Source: Kerstersia similis (lineage in GTDB: Bacteria; Pseudomonadota; Gammaproteobacteria; Burkholderiales; Burkholderiaceae_B). From it: a DNA stretch of 64,000 nt. Where the stretch lies: contig NZ_CBCSIQ010000008.1 of the NCBI RefSeq assembly GCF_965139615.1, positions 1 to 64,000 of the forward strand, given 5' to 3'. The notes beneath the pieces were generated by a model that saw only the letters and a list, made by a program, of their open reading frames with translations, had not been told where the DNA came from and did not search any database. Made by a program: the position numbers and the translations under genes. Below, piece after piece: positions 1 through 8,151 of this stretch. Position 1 is the stretch's first letter. Each line of letters opens with the position of its first letter.

Positions 1-97
1 TGAAGGGTCGTTCGAGACCAGGACGTTGATAGGCTGGGTGTGGAAGTGCAGTAATGCATTAAGCTAACCAGTACTAATTGCCCGTGCGGCTTGATCC
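1..97 (+). rRNA. 23S ribosomal RNA, 3' end (partial)
   Basis: The first ~97 bases match the conserved 3' terminus of bacterial 23S rRNA, including the stretch GTACTAATTGCCCGTGCGGC and the closing TTGATCC. The gene enters from the left edge on the plus strand. It is followed by a short spacer with one undetermined base (122) and then 5S rRNA, the usual order. The exact 3' end is estimated. Confidence 0.93.
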
Positions 98-296
98 TAT
101 AACGATGGCGGTTAACAAACCNGCTAACGTCTGTATGACAAGTGCCGTTCAAAACTCAAAACCTGGCTGCTCCGTCAGCAGCCAGGCCAACGAAATAAAT
201 TACAACCTCAAGCGTGCGATGAGTTATACTCTCGCACCATGTGTTTCTTCCGAATTGGGCCAGGATGGCTAAACCCCATCCCAGCCAAACAGTTAC

Positions 297-410
297 GCTT
301 GACGACCATAGCAAGGTGGTACCACTCCTTCCCATCCCGAACAGGACAGTGAAACGCCTTCGCGCCGATGATAGTGGACGGACGTCTGTGAAAGTAGGTC
401 ATCGTCAAGC
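297..410 (+). rRNA. 5S ribosomal RNA
   Basis: About 114 bases with the 5S hallmarks: the closing stem GCTTGACGA / TCGTCAAGC, the conserved CCATCCCGAACAGG loop and the GAAAGTAGG segment near the 3' end. It lies about 200 bases after the 23S 3' end and just before a strong terminator, so it closes the rRNA operon. Confidence 0.95.
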
Positions 411-422
411 TCTTATCCTCAG

Positions 423-458
423 AACCCCTCTCTGCATGCGCAGAGAGGGGTTTTGTCT
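423..458 (+). terminator. rRNA operon terminator
   Basis: Perfect 12-bp stem (AACCCCTCTCTG / CAGAGAGGGGTT) with a six-base loop, followed by TTTTG. It lies 12 bases after 5S and is a typical Rho-independent terminator. Confidence 0.92.
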
Positions 459-552
459 TTGGGGCGGCGGAATCTTGCTAGCGTAGCGCCCCGCCCGTGC
501 TAGGCGGCTCAGGGTGCCTGGGCCACCGCAATCACGGCCCGGTCGGCCTTCT

Positions 553-733
553 TTAGTCCGCGAGCGTCAAGACCAGGATGTGATCCCCGGCGTCATCCGT
601 GGCGCCTTCATGCCTCCAGCCCAGGTGGCGGTAAAAGCCGTAGGAACGTACCCCAGGATCACTGGAGCAGGACAGGAACAGGGTGCGCCAACCGAATTGC
701 CGCAAAGTCTCCACGACCTGCGTCAGCGGCAAA
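553..733 (-). pseudogene. GNAT acetyltransferase remnant (C-terminal piece)
   Basis: Reading the minus strand gives about 58 codons ending at a TAA at 553-555. They contain the segments SDPGVRSYGFYRHLGWRHEG and GDHILVLTL, which match the last part of a GNAT N-acetyltransferase (motif B, 'FYRxLGW'). No start codon or acetyl-CoA-binding motif A is present upstream, because the frame runs straight into the neighbouring epimerase remnant. It is therefore a truncated gene. The assignment rests on motif recognition only. Confidence 0.6.
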
Positions 734-735
734 CG

Positions 736-1284
736 TCAGGCCGGCGGCAGCCAGCCGTGGCGGCGATACCAGTCCAGTGTGTCTTTCAACGTGTCCTCCA
801 CCGGCCGGAAACGCAGTCCCAGTTCCCGCGCACTTTTCTCCGGGTTGAAATGCGTACGCTCGGCTTCCCGACGCATCAGTTTGACGGTGGCCAGGCTGAG
901 CAAGATGGGTTTGCCGCTCAAGCGCGCATAGATTTCCTGCAGGCCCGCCAGCGCATACAGCAAGGGCAGCGGCAGCATGCGCGACGGGGTTTTCACCCCT
1001 GCCAGCTCGCCCAGCCGCTGCACCAGTTCACGCATCGTCATATGTCGGCTGGCAGCCAGATAGCGTTCGCCCGAGCGGCCCTGGCGGGCCGCAGCAATAT
1101 GGGCCTGCGCGACGTCGCGTGCATCGACCACTGAGAAGCTGCCGGGAACCAGGCCCGGTAGTTTTCCATGCACCAGATCCAGGGCCAACTGGCCGGAAGA
1201 GGTCGGGCCGATATCAGCAGGGCCCCACATCCCGCCCGGTAGGACAAAACTGGTATGCATGTGGCAGGTGTGGCGGCGAAACAA
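736..1284 (-). pseudogene. NAD-dependent epimerase/dihydroflavonol-reductase remnant
   Basis: The open frame codes for the C-terminal half of an extended short-chain dehydrogenase of the dihydroflavonol-4-reductase type. Visible are LPGGMWGPADIGPTSSGQ, the segment VVDARDVAQAH and a C-terminal LGLRFRPVEDTLKDTLDWYR. Family members are about 330-340 residues, while only ~165 homologous residues remain. The N-terminal Rossmann fold with its glycine-rich NAD(P) motif and the YxxxK catalytic motif are missing. The sequence beyond 1250 toward the receptor promoter is not coding on this strand. I read it as a 5'-deleted pseudogene; a short expressed fragment cannot be excluded. Confidence 0.65.
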
Positions 1285-1396
1285 CTATGGCATTGTGAAG
1301 AATCATTGGAAAAATCGTTATCGCTGATACACGATTTGAGACGAATTAGCAGGCTTGATCGCCTGGTTTTCGGAGATGTACCCTGAAAAATCCAGG

Positions 1397-1436
1397 AAAC
1401 GGTTCGGATATTAAGAAAACAGTTCGATTTCTTAAG
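1397..1436 (+). promoter_or_regulatory. Tandem direct repeat upstream of receptor promoter
   Basis: Two imperfect copies of a ~20-bp unit, AAACGGTTCGGATATTAAG (1397-1415) and AAACAGTTCGATTTCTTAAG (1417-1436), 20 bases apart and ending four bases before the -35 box. This layout is typical of activator sites of AraC-family regulators, which control FepA/BfeA-type receptors in related genera. No such regulator lies in this window. Confidence 0.5.
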
Positions 1437-1439
1437 TGA

Positions 1440-1485
1440 TTGAGATTTCTTGATTTAAAAAATACAATCGAAAACGATTTTCATT
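1440..1485 (+). promoter_or_regulatory. Sigma-70 promoter with overlapping Fur box
   Basis: TTGAGA (1440-1445), 17-base spacer, TACAAT (1463-1468). Directly after the -10 box is GAAAACGATTTTC (1470-1482) inside AATCGAAAACGATTTTCATT, a good match to a Fur box placed where it would block initiation. Iron repression of the receptor gene downstream is inferred from this. Confidence 0.75.
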
Positions 1486-1662
1486 TGTTTCATCTGAGGC
1501 ATGGCGATGCATGCTTCGCCGCGAGTGCGACGCAGGGTGGCTTTGAAAATCGGGTGGGCTGGAGTGGTAGTCAGTCTGTCAGCGACGGCTGGCATGGCGC
1601 TGCTGCCAAACCCATCCGATATGTTTTTATCAATCAATATGGAATCAAACAGGATATCCGGC

Positions 1663-4173
1663 ATGACGAGTCCAGTATCACTCCCTAAACGTGGCAGGAA
1701 GTCTCCTCTTCGGCGCATGGCCGTTTCAATGGGGCGCCGTGTCGCCGTCGCACCATTCACACTGGCAGTGCATGCTACGGGTGGCGTGGTCTTGTGCTTT
1801 GGTACAACGATGGCCCACGCGCAGGCACCCGCTGAACAGGTACAACGTTTCGATGTGCCGGCAGGCTCTTTGGGTGAGGTATTGAATCGGATCAGTCAGC
1901 AGACTGGCATTTCGATTGAACTGGAGCCCGGTGTCAGCTTGAATGCGTCCAGCCCGGGATTGGCAGGCAGCTACACGCCATCGCAGGCATTCAGTCAGGC
2001 ACTGCAACCGCATGGCCTGTTTGCCTTATCTACGGCCGGCGGCCTGCGCATTACCCAAGGCCCGGCTGCGGCTCGTGAATTGGAAGCCGTGCGCATTCTG
2101 GGGACCGCAGAAGAGGAACTGAAGCAGCAGTTGAGCGTGTCTATCATCACAGCGGAAGACATACAAATTCGCCCGCCAGCCACGGATCTGGCTGAGATTA
2201 TCCGTACGGTTCCCGGCGTTAACCTGACTGGTGCCAGTTCCAGCGGCGCATATGGCAACCAGCGTCAGATAGATATCCGCGGCATGGGCCCGGAAAACAC
2301 GCTGATACTGATTGATGGCAAACCCGTCCGGTCACGGGATGCCGCGCAGATGCGTCGTTCCGGCGAGCGCGACACGCGTGGCGACACGAGCTGGGTGCCC
2401 GCCGATCAAGTCGAGCGTATTGAGGTCATTCGTGGCCCGGCAGCCGCTCGTTACGGATCCGGGGCTGCAGGCGGTGTGGTCAATATCATCACCAAACCAC
2501 CCACGGAGAAAATCTCCGGCTCGCTGAACGGTTATTACAACCAGCCGGAACGTGGCGATGAAGGGAATGCCCGTCGCATAGGCTTTAATTTGTCCGGTCC
2601 TCTGGCTGAAAAACTGTCATTCCGACTGTATGGCAATGCGGCCAAGACCAATGCCGACTCGCCGGACATCAATGCGGATGAAGTCGTCAGCGGGAATGCG
2701 GCAGGTCGGGAAGGGGTTCGCAATCGGGATATCAATGGCCTGCTGCGCCTGGATATCAACCCCGACCATGTGCTTGAGCTGGATCTGGGCTTCAGCCGCC
2801 AGGGCAATGTTTATACGGGCGAGTATCCTGTTAGCGTCAGCGATGGCGCACTGATCGAGCAGTTGGCAAATGATGGTGCGGAAGTCCGTCGCGTCTATCG
2901 CCAGACCGCAGCGTTGACCCACCGGGGCGACTGGGGCGAACTGGGCAACTCCCGCGTCATTCTCCAGTACGAAGACACCCGGAACTTGGATTGCCGCAAG
3001 AACACGGCCGGCGGTCCGGAAGGTAGCTGCGCATCGCCGCTGTCGTATCTCGAGTCCAATCTCAAGAACCTTTATGCCAATGGCGAGTTCTATTCGCCGT
3101 TCACGTTGGGTGGCTTGTCGCAGGTTCTGACAAGCGGGATCGAGTATCGGCATGAAAGCCTGAAAGACCCGAATACCTTGCTGCAAGCGCCGCCCAGCGG
3201 CGTCACACAAGGCACTGATTCGAAATCGACGGCCAGCAGCTTCGCTTTCTATCTGGAAGACAATATCGAGATTACCGATGATCTCATCGTGACGCCTGGC
3301 GTGCGCTTTGATCATCACGACCAATTTGGCAGCAACTGGAGTCCCAGCCTGAACGCAACCTATCAGCTGAGTTCCCAGTTCAGCCTGAAAGGGGGGATTG
3401 CACGCGCCTACAAAACGCCCAACCTGTATCAAAGCAATGAAAATTACTGGTACACCACGCGTGGAAATGGCTGCCCGATTAATGTGACGGGTCCTTGCTA
3501 CATCCAGGGCAATCCCGATTTGAAGCCGGAAATCAGCGTCAACAAGGAAATCGGTATTCAGTGGGATAACCAGCAAGGCTGGGATGCCAGCGTCAGCTAC
3601 TTCCGCAATGATTACAAGAATAAGATTACTGCGGATATGTACACCCAGGGTACTGTCGATGTCGGTACCTACAAGTACTACCAATGGCATAACTCCGGCA
3701 AGGCGCTGGTGCAGGGCCTGGAAGGCAACCTGAACATTCCTCTGCTCGGTGAAAGCGGGCACACACTCAGCCTGCTTAACAACTTCACGTGGATGCTGGA
3801 TAACAAGGATCGGGACACCGATCAGCCGCTGAGCATTATTCCCAAGTACACGCTGAACAGCACCTTGCTGTGGCGTCCTATGGAACCCCTGTCGGCTCAA
3901 CTGACAATGAGCTGGTACGGTGCCCAGAAACCGCGTACCTTGACGGCTCGTGGTGCGGAGGCCTCAGGTGCGGCGCTCGACAGCGTCAGTCCGTATGCGG
4001 TGGTGGGACTCAACACGATGTATGACGTCAACAAGAATTTCCGCATTGGCGTGGGGATCAGCAATTTGTTCGATAAGGTCATCAAGCGTCGTTCCAATGG
4101 TGTCAGTGGCGGTGCCTATACATACAACGAACCTGGTCGGGCTTATTACCTGACCACCACGGTTTCCTTCTAA
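1663..4173 (+). CDS. FepA/BfeA-type TonB-dependent siderophore receptor with STN domain
   Basis: Outer-membrane receptor that would import a ferric catecholate siderophore (enterobactin type) using TonB energy. The start at 1663 is chosen because AGGA lies 8 bases upstream; open frame continues back to 1501 without a good ribosome site. The 836-residue product has a long signal peptide ending near AHAQA (51-55). A secretin/TonB N-terminal (STN) domain follows (about 60-113), then the plug with the FepA-like segments EIIRTVPGVNLTG, DIRGMGPENTLILIDGKP and VERIEVIRGPAAARYG. A beta-barrel ends in the usual terminal Phe (TTVSF). The STN domain normally contacts an anti-sigma factor, yet no FecI/FecR pair is adjacent. 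Upstream are a Fur box and possible activator repeats. Enterobactin as ligand is inferred from family resemblance. Confidence 0.88.
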   Translation: MTSPVSLPKRGRKSPLRRMAVSMGRRVAVAPFTLAVHATGGVVLCFGTTMAHAQAPAEQVQRFDVPAGSLGEVLNRISQQTGISIELEPGVSLNASSPGLAGSYTPSQAFSQALQPHGLFALSTAGGLRITQGPAAARELEAVRILGTAEEELKQQLSVSIITAEDIQIRPPATDLAEIIRTVPGVNLTGASSSGAYGNQRQIDIRGMGPENTLILIDGKPVRSRDAAQMRRSGERDTRGDTSWVPADQVERIEVIRGPAAARYGSGAAGGVVNIITKPPTEKISGSLNGYYNQPERGDEGNARRIGFNLSGPLAEKLSFRLYGNAAKTNADSPDINADEVVSGNAAGREGVRNRDINGLLRLDINPDHVLELDLGFSRQGNVYTGEYPVSVSDGALIEQLANDGAEVRRVYRQTAALTHRGDWGELGNSRVILQYEDTRNLDCRKNTAGGPEGSCASPLSYLESNLKNLYANGEFYSPFTLGGLSQVLTSGIEYRHESLKDPNTLLQAPPSGVTQGTDSKSTASSFAFYLEDNIEITDDLIVTPGVRFDHHDQFGSNWSPSLNATYQLSSQFSLKGGIARAYKTPNLYQSNENYWYTTRGNGCPINVTGPCYIQGNPDLKPEISVNKEIGIQWDNQQGWDASVSYFRNDYKNKITADMYTQGTVDVGTYKYYQWHNSGKALVQGLEGNLNIPLLGESGHTLSLLNNFTWMLDNKDRDTDQPLSIIPKYTLNSTLLWRPMEPLSAQLTMSWYGAQKPRTLTARGAEASGAALDSVSPYAVVGLNTMYDVNKNFRIGVGISNLFDKVIKRRSNGVSGGAYTYNEPGRAYYLTTTVSF

Positions 4174-4182
4174 GGCCGCAGG

Positions 4183-4217
4183 AAGCTTCCGCCCGGCATG
4201 TCGGGCGGAAGCTTTTT
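4183..4217 (+). terminator. Terminator of the receptor gene
   Basis: Perfect 13-bp stem AAGCTTCCGCCCG / CGGGCGGAAGCTT with a six-base loop and a T run, ten bases after the receptor stop codon. Confidence 0.9.
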
Positions 4218-4691
4218 GTTTCACGATGACGCCAGTACCGCCATGCGCGGGACTGCGCCCAGAGGCTGGATACCACAGGCGTATCCGGCCTTTGGGCGAT
4301 TTCAATATATGCCGGTGCTGGATCCGGTTTTCCCTCCGGGGGGAACCAGGCTGGCGCGTGTATGCTCTGTGCCATGGATCATGCCGATCCGGCCTTGGGC
4401 GAAGAATAATGCTATGCGAACTGTTGCGTGGCGCATGGGCATGAGCCTCCTGCGCTACGTCGATGGTTCGGCGCAAGGTGCGCCGCCGCATCATGGAGGC
4501 TTTGGCATTCCATTGGCTATGGTCTGCTCAACGAGGGGAGCTTGCGCAGCGCTCTTTCGGCTGGCAGTGGTGTGGCAGCTGCGAGCAGGTGTGCGGCTGC
4601 TAACAGCGGCAAGCCAGCACAAGTCGCTACGCGGGGTTTTTTGGGTTGCAGAAGCGATTCCGCCGCCGAAGAGGACGGGGTGGGTAAAGAG
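4218..4691. other. Intergenic stretch without recognisable gene
   Basis: About 470 bases between the receptor terminator and the first tRNA-Asn unit. Open frames cross it on both strands, but none shows a recognisable domain, a good ribosome site or plausible composition. I see nothing functional here beyond flanking sequence. Confidence 0.5.
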
Positions 4692-4708
4692 GGAATGGCC
4701 GGGCAAAG

Positions 4709-4743
4709 AAAAAGCCCTTTGCAGAGGCTGCAAAGGGCTTTTT
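4709..4743 (-). terminator. Terminator of tRNA-Asn copy 1
   Basis: 15-bp stem AAAAAGCCCTTTGCA / TGCAAAGGGCTTTTT with a five-base loop, a few bases beyond the tRNA 3' end on the minus strand. It is symmetrical and could act in both directions. Confidence 0.85.
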
Positions 4744-4748
4744 GAATT

Positions 4749-4824
4749 TGGCTCCCCGACCTGGGCTCGAACCAGGGACCTGCGGATTAACAGTCCGTCG
4801 CTCTACCGACTGAGCTATCGGGGA
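4749..4824 (-). tRNA. tRNA-Asn (GTT), copy 1
   Basis: 76-base cloverleaf on the minus strand beginning TCCCCGATAGCTCAGTCGG, with anticodon loop CTGTTAA (anticodon GTT), T loop GGTTCGAGCCC and an encoded CCA end. The acceptor stem TCCCCGA/TCGGGGA pairs perfectly. A -10 box (TAATAT, 4837-4842) and a -35-like CTGGCA (4861-4866), 18 bases apart, lie upstream on the minus strand. Confidence 0.96.
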
Positions 4825-4850
4825 ATTGAGAAAGTGATATTAGCATGCTT

Positions 4851-5201
4851 GTAAGAAATTTGCCAGGTTTGCGTGCTTTTTTTATGTCGGAGATTGCGCG
4901 AGGCATGCGCGAGCTGTCCGTCTGCGTACGGAGAAGAGGGCGGATAGGGGGCTGGAAGGCGTGGGGCAGAGGGGGCGTCGCGGGCGACGGTGCCTTTTGA
5001 CTTCGGCGTATCGTTCATGCATTGCAACGCAATGCGTGGTCGCGGCATGTGCGCCTAGGCGGGAAGATGGCTCGCCTGAGGCTGCTCAAGAGCCGAAGCG
5101 GGGTGCGGTTGAGAGAGCTGCGATAGCCGGCTGGAGTGAGGGGATGGCACGGGCTGCCGTGCGACGTATTGGGGGCAGTTCTGAGCGGCGGGTTGGCGGC
5201 C
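4851..5201. other. Spacer between the two tRNA-Asn units
   Basis: About 350 bases of unique GC-rich sequence separating the duplicated units. It holds the -35-like element of copy 1 at 4861-4866. No gene or repeat is recognised. Confidence 0.5.
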
Positions 5202-5218
5202 GGAACGGCCGGGCAAAG

Positions 5219-5253
5219 AAAAAGCCCTTTGCAGAGGCTGCAAAGGGCTTTTC
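5219..5253 (-). terminator. Terminator of tRNA-Asn copy 2
   Basis: Same hairpin as in copy 1 (AAAGCCCTTTGCA / TGCAAAGGGCTTT), just past the 3' end of the second tRNA on the minus strand. Confidence 0.85.
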
Positions 5254-5258
5254 GAATT

Positions 5259-5334
5259 TGGCTCCCCGACCTGGGCTCGAACCAGGGACCTGCGGATTAA
5301 CAGTCCGTCGCTCTACCGACTGAGCTATCGGGGA
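5259..5334 (-). tRNA. tRNA-Asn (GTT), copy 2
   Basis: Identical 76-base tRNA-Asn with encoded CCA. Its promoter on the minus strand reads TTGCCT (5371-5376), 18 bases, TAATAT (5347-5352), a better -35 match than copy 1 has. Confidence 0.96.
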
Positions 5335-5462
5335 ATTGAGAAAATGATATTAGCATGCTTTTTTTATAAAAGGCAAGTCACGTTCGCCCCAACAGTAGAA
5401 AAATCTAGCAAGTGCCATAATGGAAGTCCTTTATGCTGCATTGCAGCGAAGCGTGGGCGACT

Positions 5463-6170
5463 ATGTACCAGCTATATATTGCCAACAAGAATTACTCCTC
5501 CTGGTCGCTGCGGCCCTGGCTGCTGATGCGCGAGCTGCGCATACCGTTTGAAGAACGGCAGGCGCCCTTTTCCGGGGCGCATAGCTATGATGCGTTCCGG
5601 GTGTTTTCGCCGACAGGCAAGGTGCCTTGTCTGGTGGACGAGGATCTGGTGGTCTGGGATTCGATGGGTATCATCGAGTTCCTGGCGGAGCGACATGCGG
5701 ATGTCTGGCCGCATGCATTGGAGGCGCGCGCCTGGGCACGCTGCGCGGCGGCGGAGATGCATGCCGAATTCGTTGCCATGAAGGCAGCTTGTCCGTTCAA
5801 TTGCGGTATCAAGGTTCGTTTGGCGCAGGTGAGCGAGGAACTGGAGCAGGATCTGAACCGGGTTGCGGAGCTTTGGTGCGAGGGCCTGGACAAGTTCGGT
5901 GGTCCGTTCCTGGCCGGGCCGCGCTTCGGGGCGGTGGATGCCTGCTATGCCCCCTTGGCCTTCAGCTTGCAAACGTATGGTTTGAGCTTGCGCTCTGCGC
6001 AGGCTGATGACTATGCGGCTCGGTTGCGGGCATTGGCTTCCATGCGTATCTGGTATGTGGAGGCCTTATCGGAAACCCTGCGCGAGTCTGCCCACGAGGA
6101 ACGGGCCCGCCAGGCAGGCGAGTGGCTGTCGGATCAGCGGGCGACACAGAGCATGCTGGCTTCGGGCTGA
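5463..6170 (+). CDS. Glutathione S-transferase family protein
   Basis: Predicted cytosolic glutathione transferase of 235 residues. The N-terminal thioredoxin-like domain has YIANKNYSSWSLRPWLLMREL at the start (only the family resemblance is used here) and the glutathione-binding segment GKVPCLVDEDLVVWDSMGIIEFLAE, with the cis-Pro after Val. An all-helical C-terminal domain follows. The N-terminal 'YSSWSLR' places it with the YfcF/YliJ-like maleylacetoacetate-isomerase-related class. The start at 5463 gives the family's usual N-terminus. It stands alone between the tRNA unit and the DUF2501 gene, so the substrate is unknown. Confidence 0.85.
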   Translation: MYQLYIANKNYSSWSLRPWLLMRELRIPFEERQAPFSGAHSYDAFRVFSPTGKVPCLVDEDLVVWDSMGIIEFLAERHADVWPHALEARAWARCAAAEMHAEFVAMKAACPFNCGIKVRLAQVSEELEQDLNRVAELWCEGLDKFGGPFLAGPRFGAVDACYAPLAFSLQTYGLSLRSAQADDYAARLRALASMRIWYVEALSETLRESAHEERARQAGEWLSDQRATQSMLASG

Positions 6171-6323
6171 TAAGGGCGGGGCGGGGCCGGATTCGGTCGG
6201 CACTGCAGCTAGGCATGCAAGGGGGCAGGAGGCTGAAGGCATGGGTGGCCTCTTTGGGTGTATCGTCAGGGAAGCAGCTGAATGTGTCAGCCGCAGCCTT
6301 ATTGCATTCAAGGAGAAACCAGC

Positions 6324-6824
6324 ATGATCAAGTCATTCCGCCTGGCGGCAACGTTGTCTCTTGTGCTGGCTTGCGCCGCAGGAACTGCGCAGGCCCAATT
6401 GCTCGATAGCGTGAAGGGCGCCGTGAGTGGCAGTTCATCCTCCGGGGCGGCGGCGCAAGCGCCGGCGGCGTCTTCGAGTGGGGGATTGTCCGGTCTGGGA
6501 AATCTGGGAAGTGCAGCGGGCCTATCGGATCTGGCGCTGCCTTCGCTGGCTTCGGCTGGAACGGAAAATGTGGCGGGTCTGTTGCAATTCTGCATCAAGA
6601 ATAATTATCTTTCCGGCAACGCGGTCGATAACGTCAAGGACAAATTGCTGGGATCGCTGGGTGGCCAGAAAAAAGCGGAAACCAAGCCTGATTTCATGAG
6701 CGGTTTGCAGGGCAAGGTGCTTGGCAGTGATGGCAGTGTGGATCTGAGTGGCGGCGGCTTCAAGGAAGAGCTGACACGCAAGGCATGCGATCAGGTGCTG
6801 CAGCACGCCGGTTCTTTGATCTGA
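6324..6824 (+). CDS. DUF2501 secreted protein (YjjA-like)
   Basis: 166-residue exported protein of unknown function. The start at 6324 has AAGGAG nine bases upstream. A signal peptide (MIKSFRLAATLSLVLACAAG, then TAQA) is followed by a Ser/Ala/Gly-rich linker. The conserved DUF2501 region includes the segment GLLQFCIKNNYLSGNAVDNV and a C-terminal CDQVLQHAGSLI. Two cysteines, one in each conserved part, could form a disulfide. The gene is monocistronic and converges on the MFS gene. Confidence 0.82.
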   Translation: MIKSFRLAATLSLVLACAAGTAQAQLLDSVKGAVSGSSSSGAAAQAPAASSSGGLSGLGNLGSAAGLSDLALPSLASAGTENVAGLLQFCIKNNYLSGNAVDNVKDKLLGSLGGQKKAETKPDFMSGLQGKVLGSDGSVDLSGGGFKEELTRKACDQVLQHAGSLI

Positions 6825-6914
6825 GCGCGGTACCCTGGGCAGCCCTGCCGGAGGCATGAGTATCCATCCGGCAAGGGCAGGCTTTGGGTGGCTCCAGGCT
6901 GGGGCGGTGCTGGT

Positions 6915-8108
6915 TTAGCGCCGGGCCTTGATGTGATTGGCGAGCATCAGCAGCAAGACGACGCCCACCAGGGGGAATACCAGCAGGTTCAGGCTGTCCC
7001 ACCCAGAGGTGCTGAGCAGCTGCCCAGCAGAGAACGAGGCAATGGCAACCACGCCGAACATGATGAAATCATTGGCGGCTTGTACTTTGGCACGCTCGGC
7101 ATGATTGTGGGTGGCAGTAATCATGTCGGTCGCACCGATGAAACTGAAGTTCCAGCCGACGCCCAGCAGGATGAGTGCCAGCCAGAAGTGAGCGACGCTC
7201 ATGCCATGGAGGGCGGCCGCAGCGGAGGCGGCGATCAGGATCAGGCCCAGGGCGGAAATGCAGGTGCTGCCGAAACGCTGTATCAGCTTGCCTGTAAAAA
7301 AGCTGGGCCCGAACATGGCCAGGATATGCCACTGGATGCCTAGCGAGGCATCACGCAGCGAGTGGTCGTGGCCGACCATGGCCATGGGGGCGGCAGTCAT
7401 CAGGAAGCTCATCAGGCCATAGGATGCGACACCCGTGGCGATGGCGGTAATGAAGGGCAAGGAGCGTGCGATTTCCCCAAGCGGGCGGGCGGAGGCGGTT
7501 TGTTCGTGCGCGGGCAATGCCTGCTGTGCCGGCGGACGGAGCAGGGCAAGCAGCGGCAAGGCCAGCAGGGCGAGTATGGATTGGCCGATAAAGCTGGCAG
7601 CAAATGGCGTCTCTGGCCAGATATCGCGGGTGAGGATGACGATTTGGGGGCCGATCACGGCGGCAGCCAGGCCGCCCACCATGATCCATGAGATAGCGCG
7701 TGCGCGCAGCGAATTCTTCAGGCCATCGGTTGCCGCGAAACGGTAGCTCTGTACATAGGAGCTATAGAGCCCGGCAATGACGGTGCCCACGCAGAACAGC
7801 AGAAACCAGCCGGAAAGAATGGCATAGGCAGCCACCAGGCCGCCGATGATGCCCAGTCCGGCGCCCATGAGATAGGCATTGCGGCGTCCCAGGCGATGCA
7901 TGAGGTAGGCTGCCGGCAGGGTTCCCAGCGCGAGGCCCGCCTGGAAGGTGCTGACGGGGAGTGTCGCCAAGGCCGGGTCGCTGGACAGGTTTTGCCCCAC
8001 CAGCCCTCCCAGTGAAATGATGATGGCCGGACTGGCAGCGCCCAGTGCCTGGGCGCCAGTCAGGATGGCGACATTGCGCTGGCTGGGAGTTGGGGGTGTG
8101 GCGGGCAT
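6915..8108 (-). CDS. MFS transporter
   Basis: 397-residue inner-membrane protein with about twelve hydrophobic segments and the MFS loop 2-3 motif in HRLGRRNAYLMGAGLG (about 71-86). A charged central loop (PPAQQALPAHEQTASARPLGE shortened here to its ends) separates the two six-helix halves. It ends in a basic HIKARR tail. Substrate unknown. No purine-rich ribosome site precedes the ATG. A perfect inverted repeat (8137-8151) sits about 30 bases upstream and may be an operator; no regulator gene is adjacent. Confidence 0.82.
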   Translation of the reverse strand: MPATPPTPSQRNVAILTGAQALGAASPAIIISLGGLVGQNLSSDPALATLPVSTFQAGLALGTLPAAYLMHRLGRRNAYLMGAGLGIIGGLVAAYAILSGWFLLFCVGTVIAGLYSSYVQSYRFAATDGLKNSLRARAISWIMVGGLAAAVIGPQIVILTRDIWPETPFAASFIGQSILALLALPLLALLRPPAQQALPAHEQTASARPLGEIARSLPFITAIATGVASYGLMSFLMTAAPMAMVGHDHSLRDASLGIQWHILAMFGPSFFTGKLIQRFGSTCISALGLILIAASAAAALHGMSVAHFWLALILLGVGWNFSFIGATDMITATHNHAERAKVQAANDFIMFGVVAIASFSAGQLLSTSGWDSLNLLVFPLVGVVLLLMLANHIKARR

Positions 8109-8136
8109 GTTGTATCTAAGGAAAATACAATTAGAC

Positions 8137-8151
8137 GTTATTTCTTATAAC
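8137..8151. promoter_or_regulatory. Inverted repeat upstream of MFS gene
   Basis: GTTAT-TTCTT-ATAAC, a perfect 5-bp inverted repeat in an AT-rich patch 28 bases before the transporter start. Possible repressor site; no protein is assigned. Confidence 0.4.

Larger units (their letters stand above)
4692..4850. repeat. 159-bp direct repeat, copy 1 (tRNA-Asn unit)
   Basis: This segment recurs at 5202-5360 with about three mismatches. It contains the terminator hairpin, the complete tRNA-Asn gene and its -10 region. Confidence 0.9.
5202..5360. repeat. 159-bp direct repeat, copy 2 (tRNA-Asn unit)
   Basis: Second copy of the segment at 4692-4850, offset 510 bases. The identity stops at a T-rich run after GCATGCTT, so each copy has its own -35 region. 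Confidence 0.9.

Noticed and set aside
1501..1662. 54-codon N-terminal extension of the TonB receptor
   Set aside because: No ribosome site at 1501, whereas AGGA precedes 1663, which also gives a proper signal peptide.
4198..4854. 218-codon plus-strand frame between receptor terminator and tRNA-Asn
   Set aside because: Starts within the terminator hairpin and runs antisense through a tRNA gene; not a credible protein.
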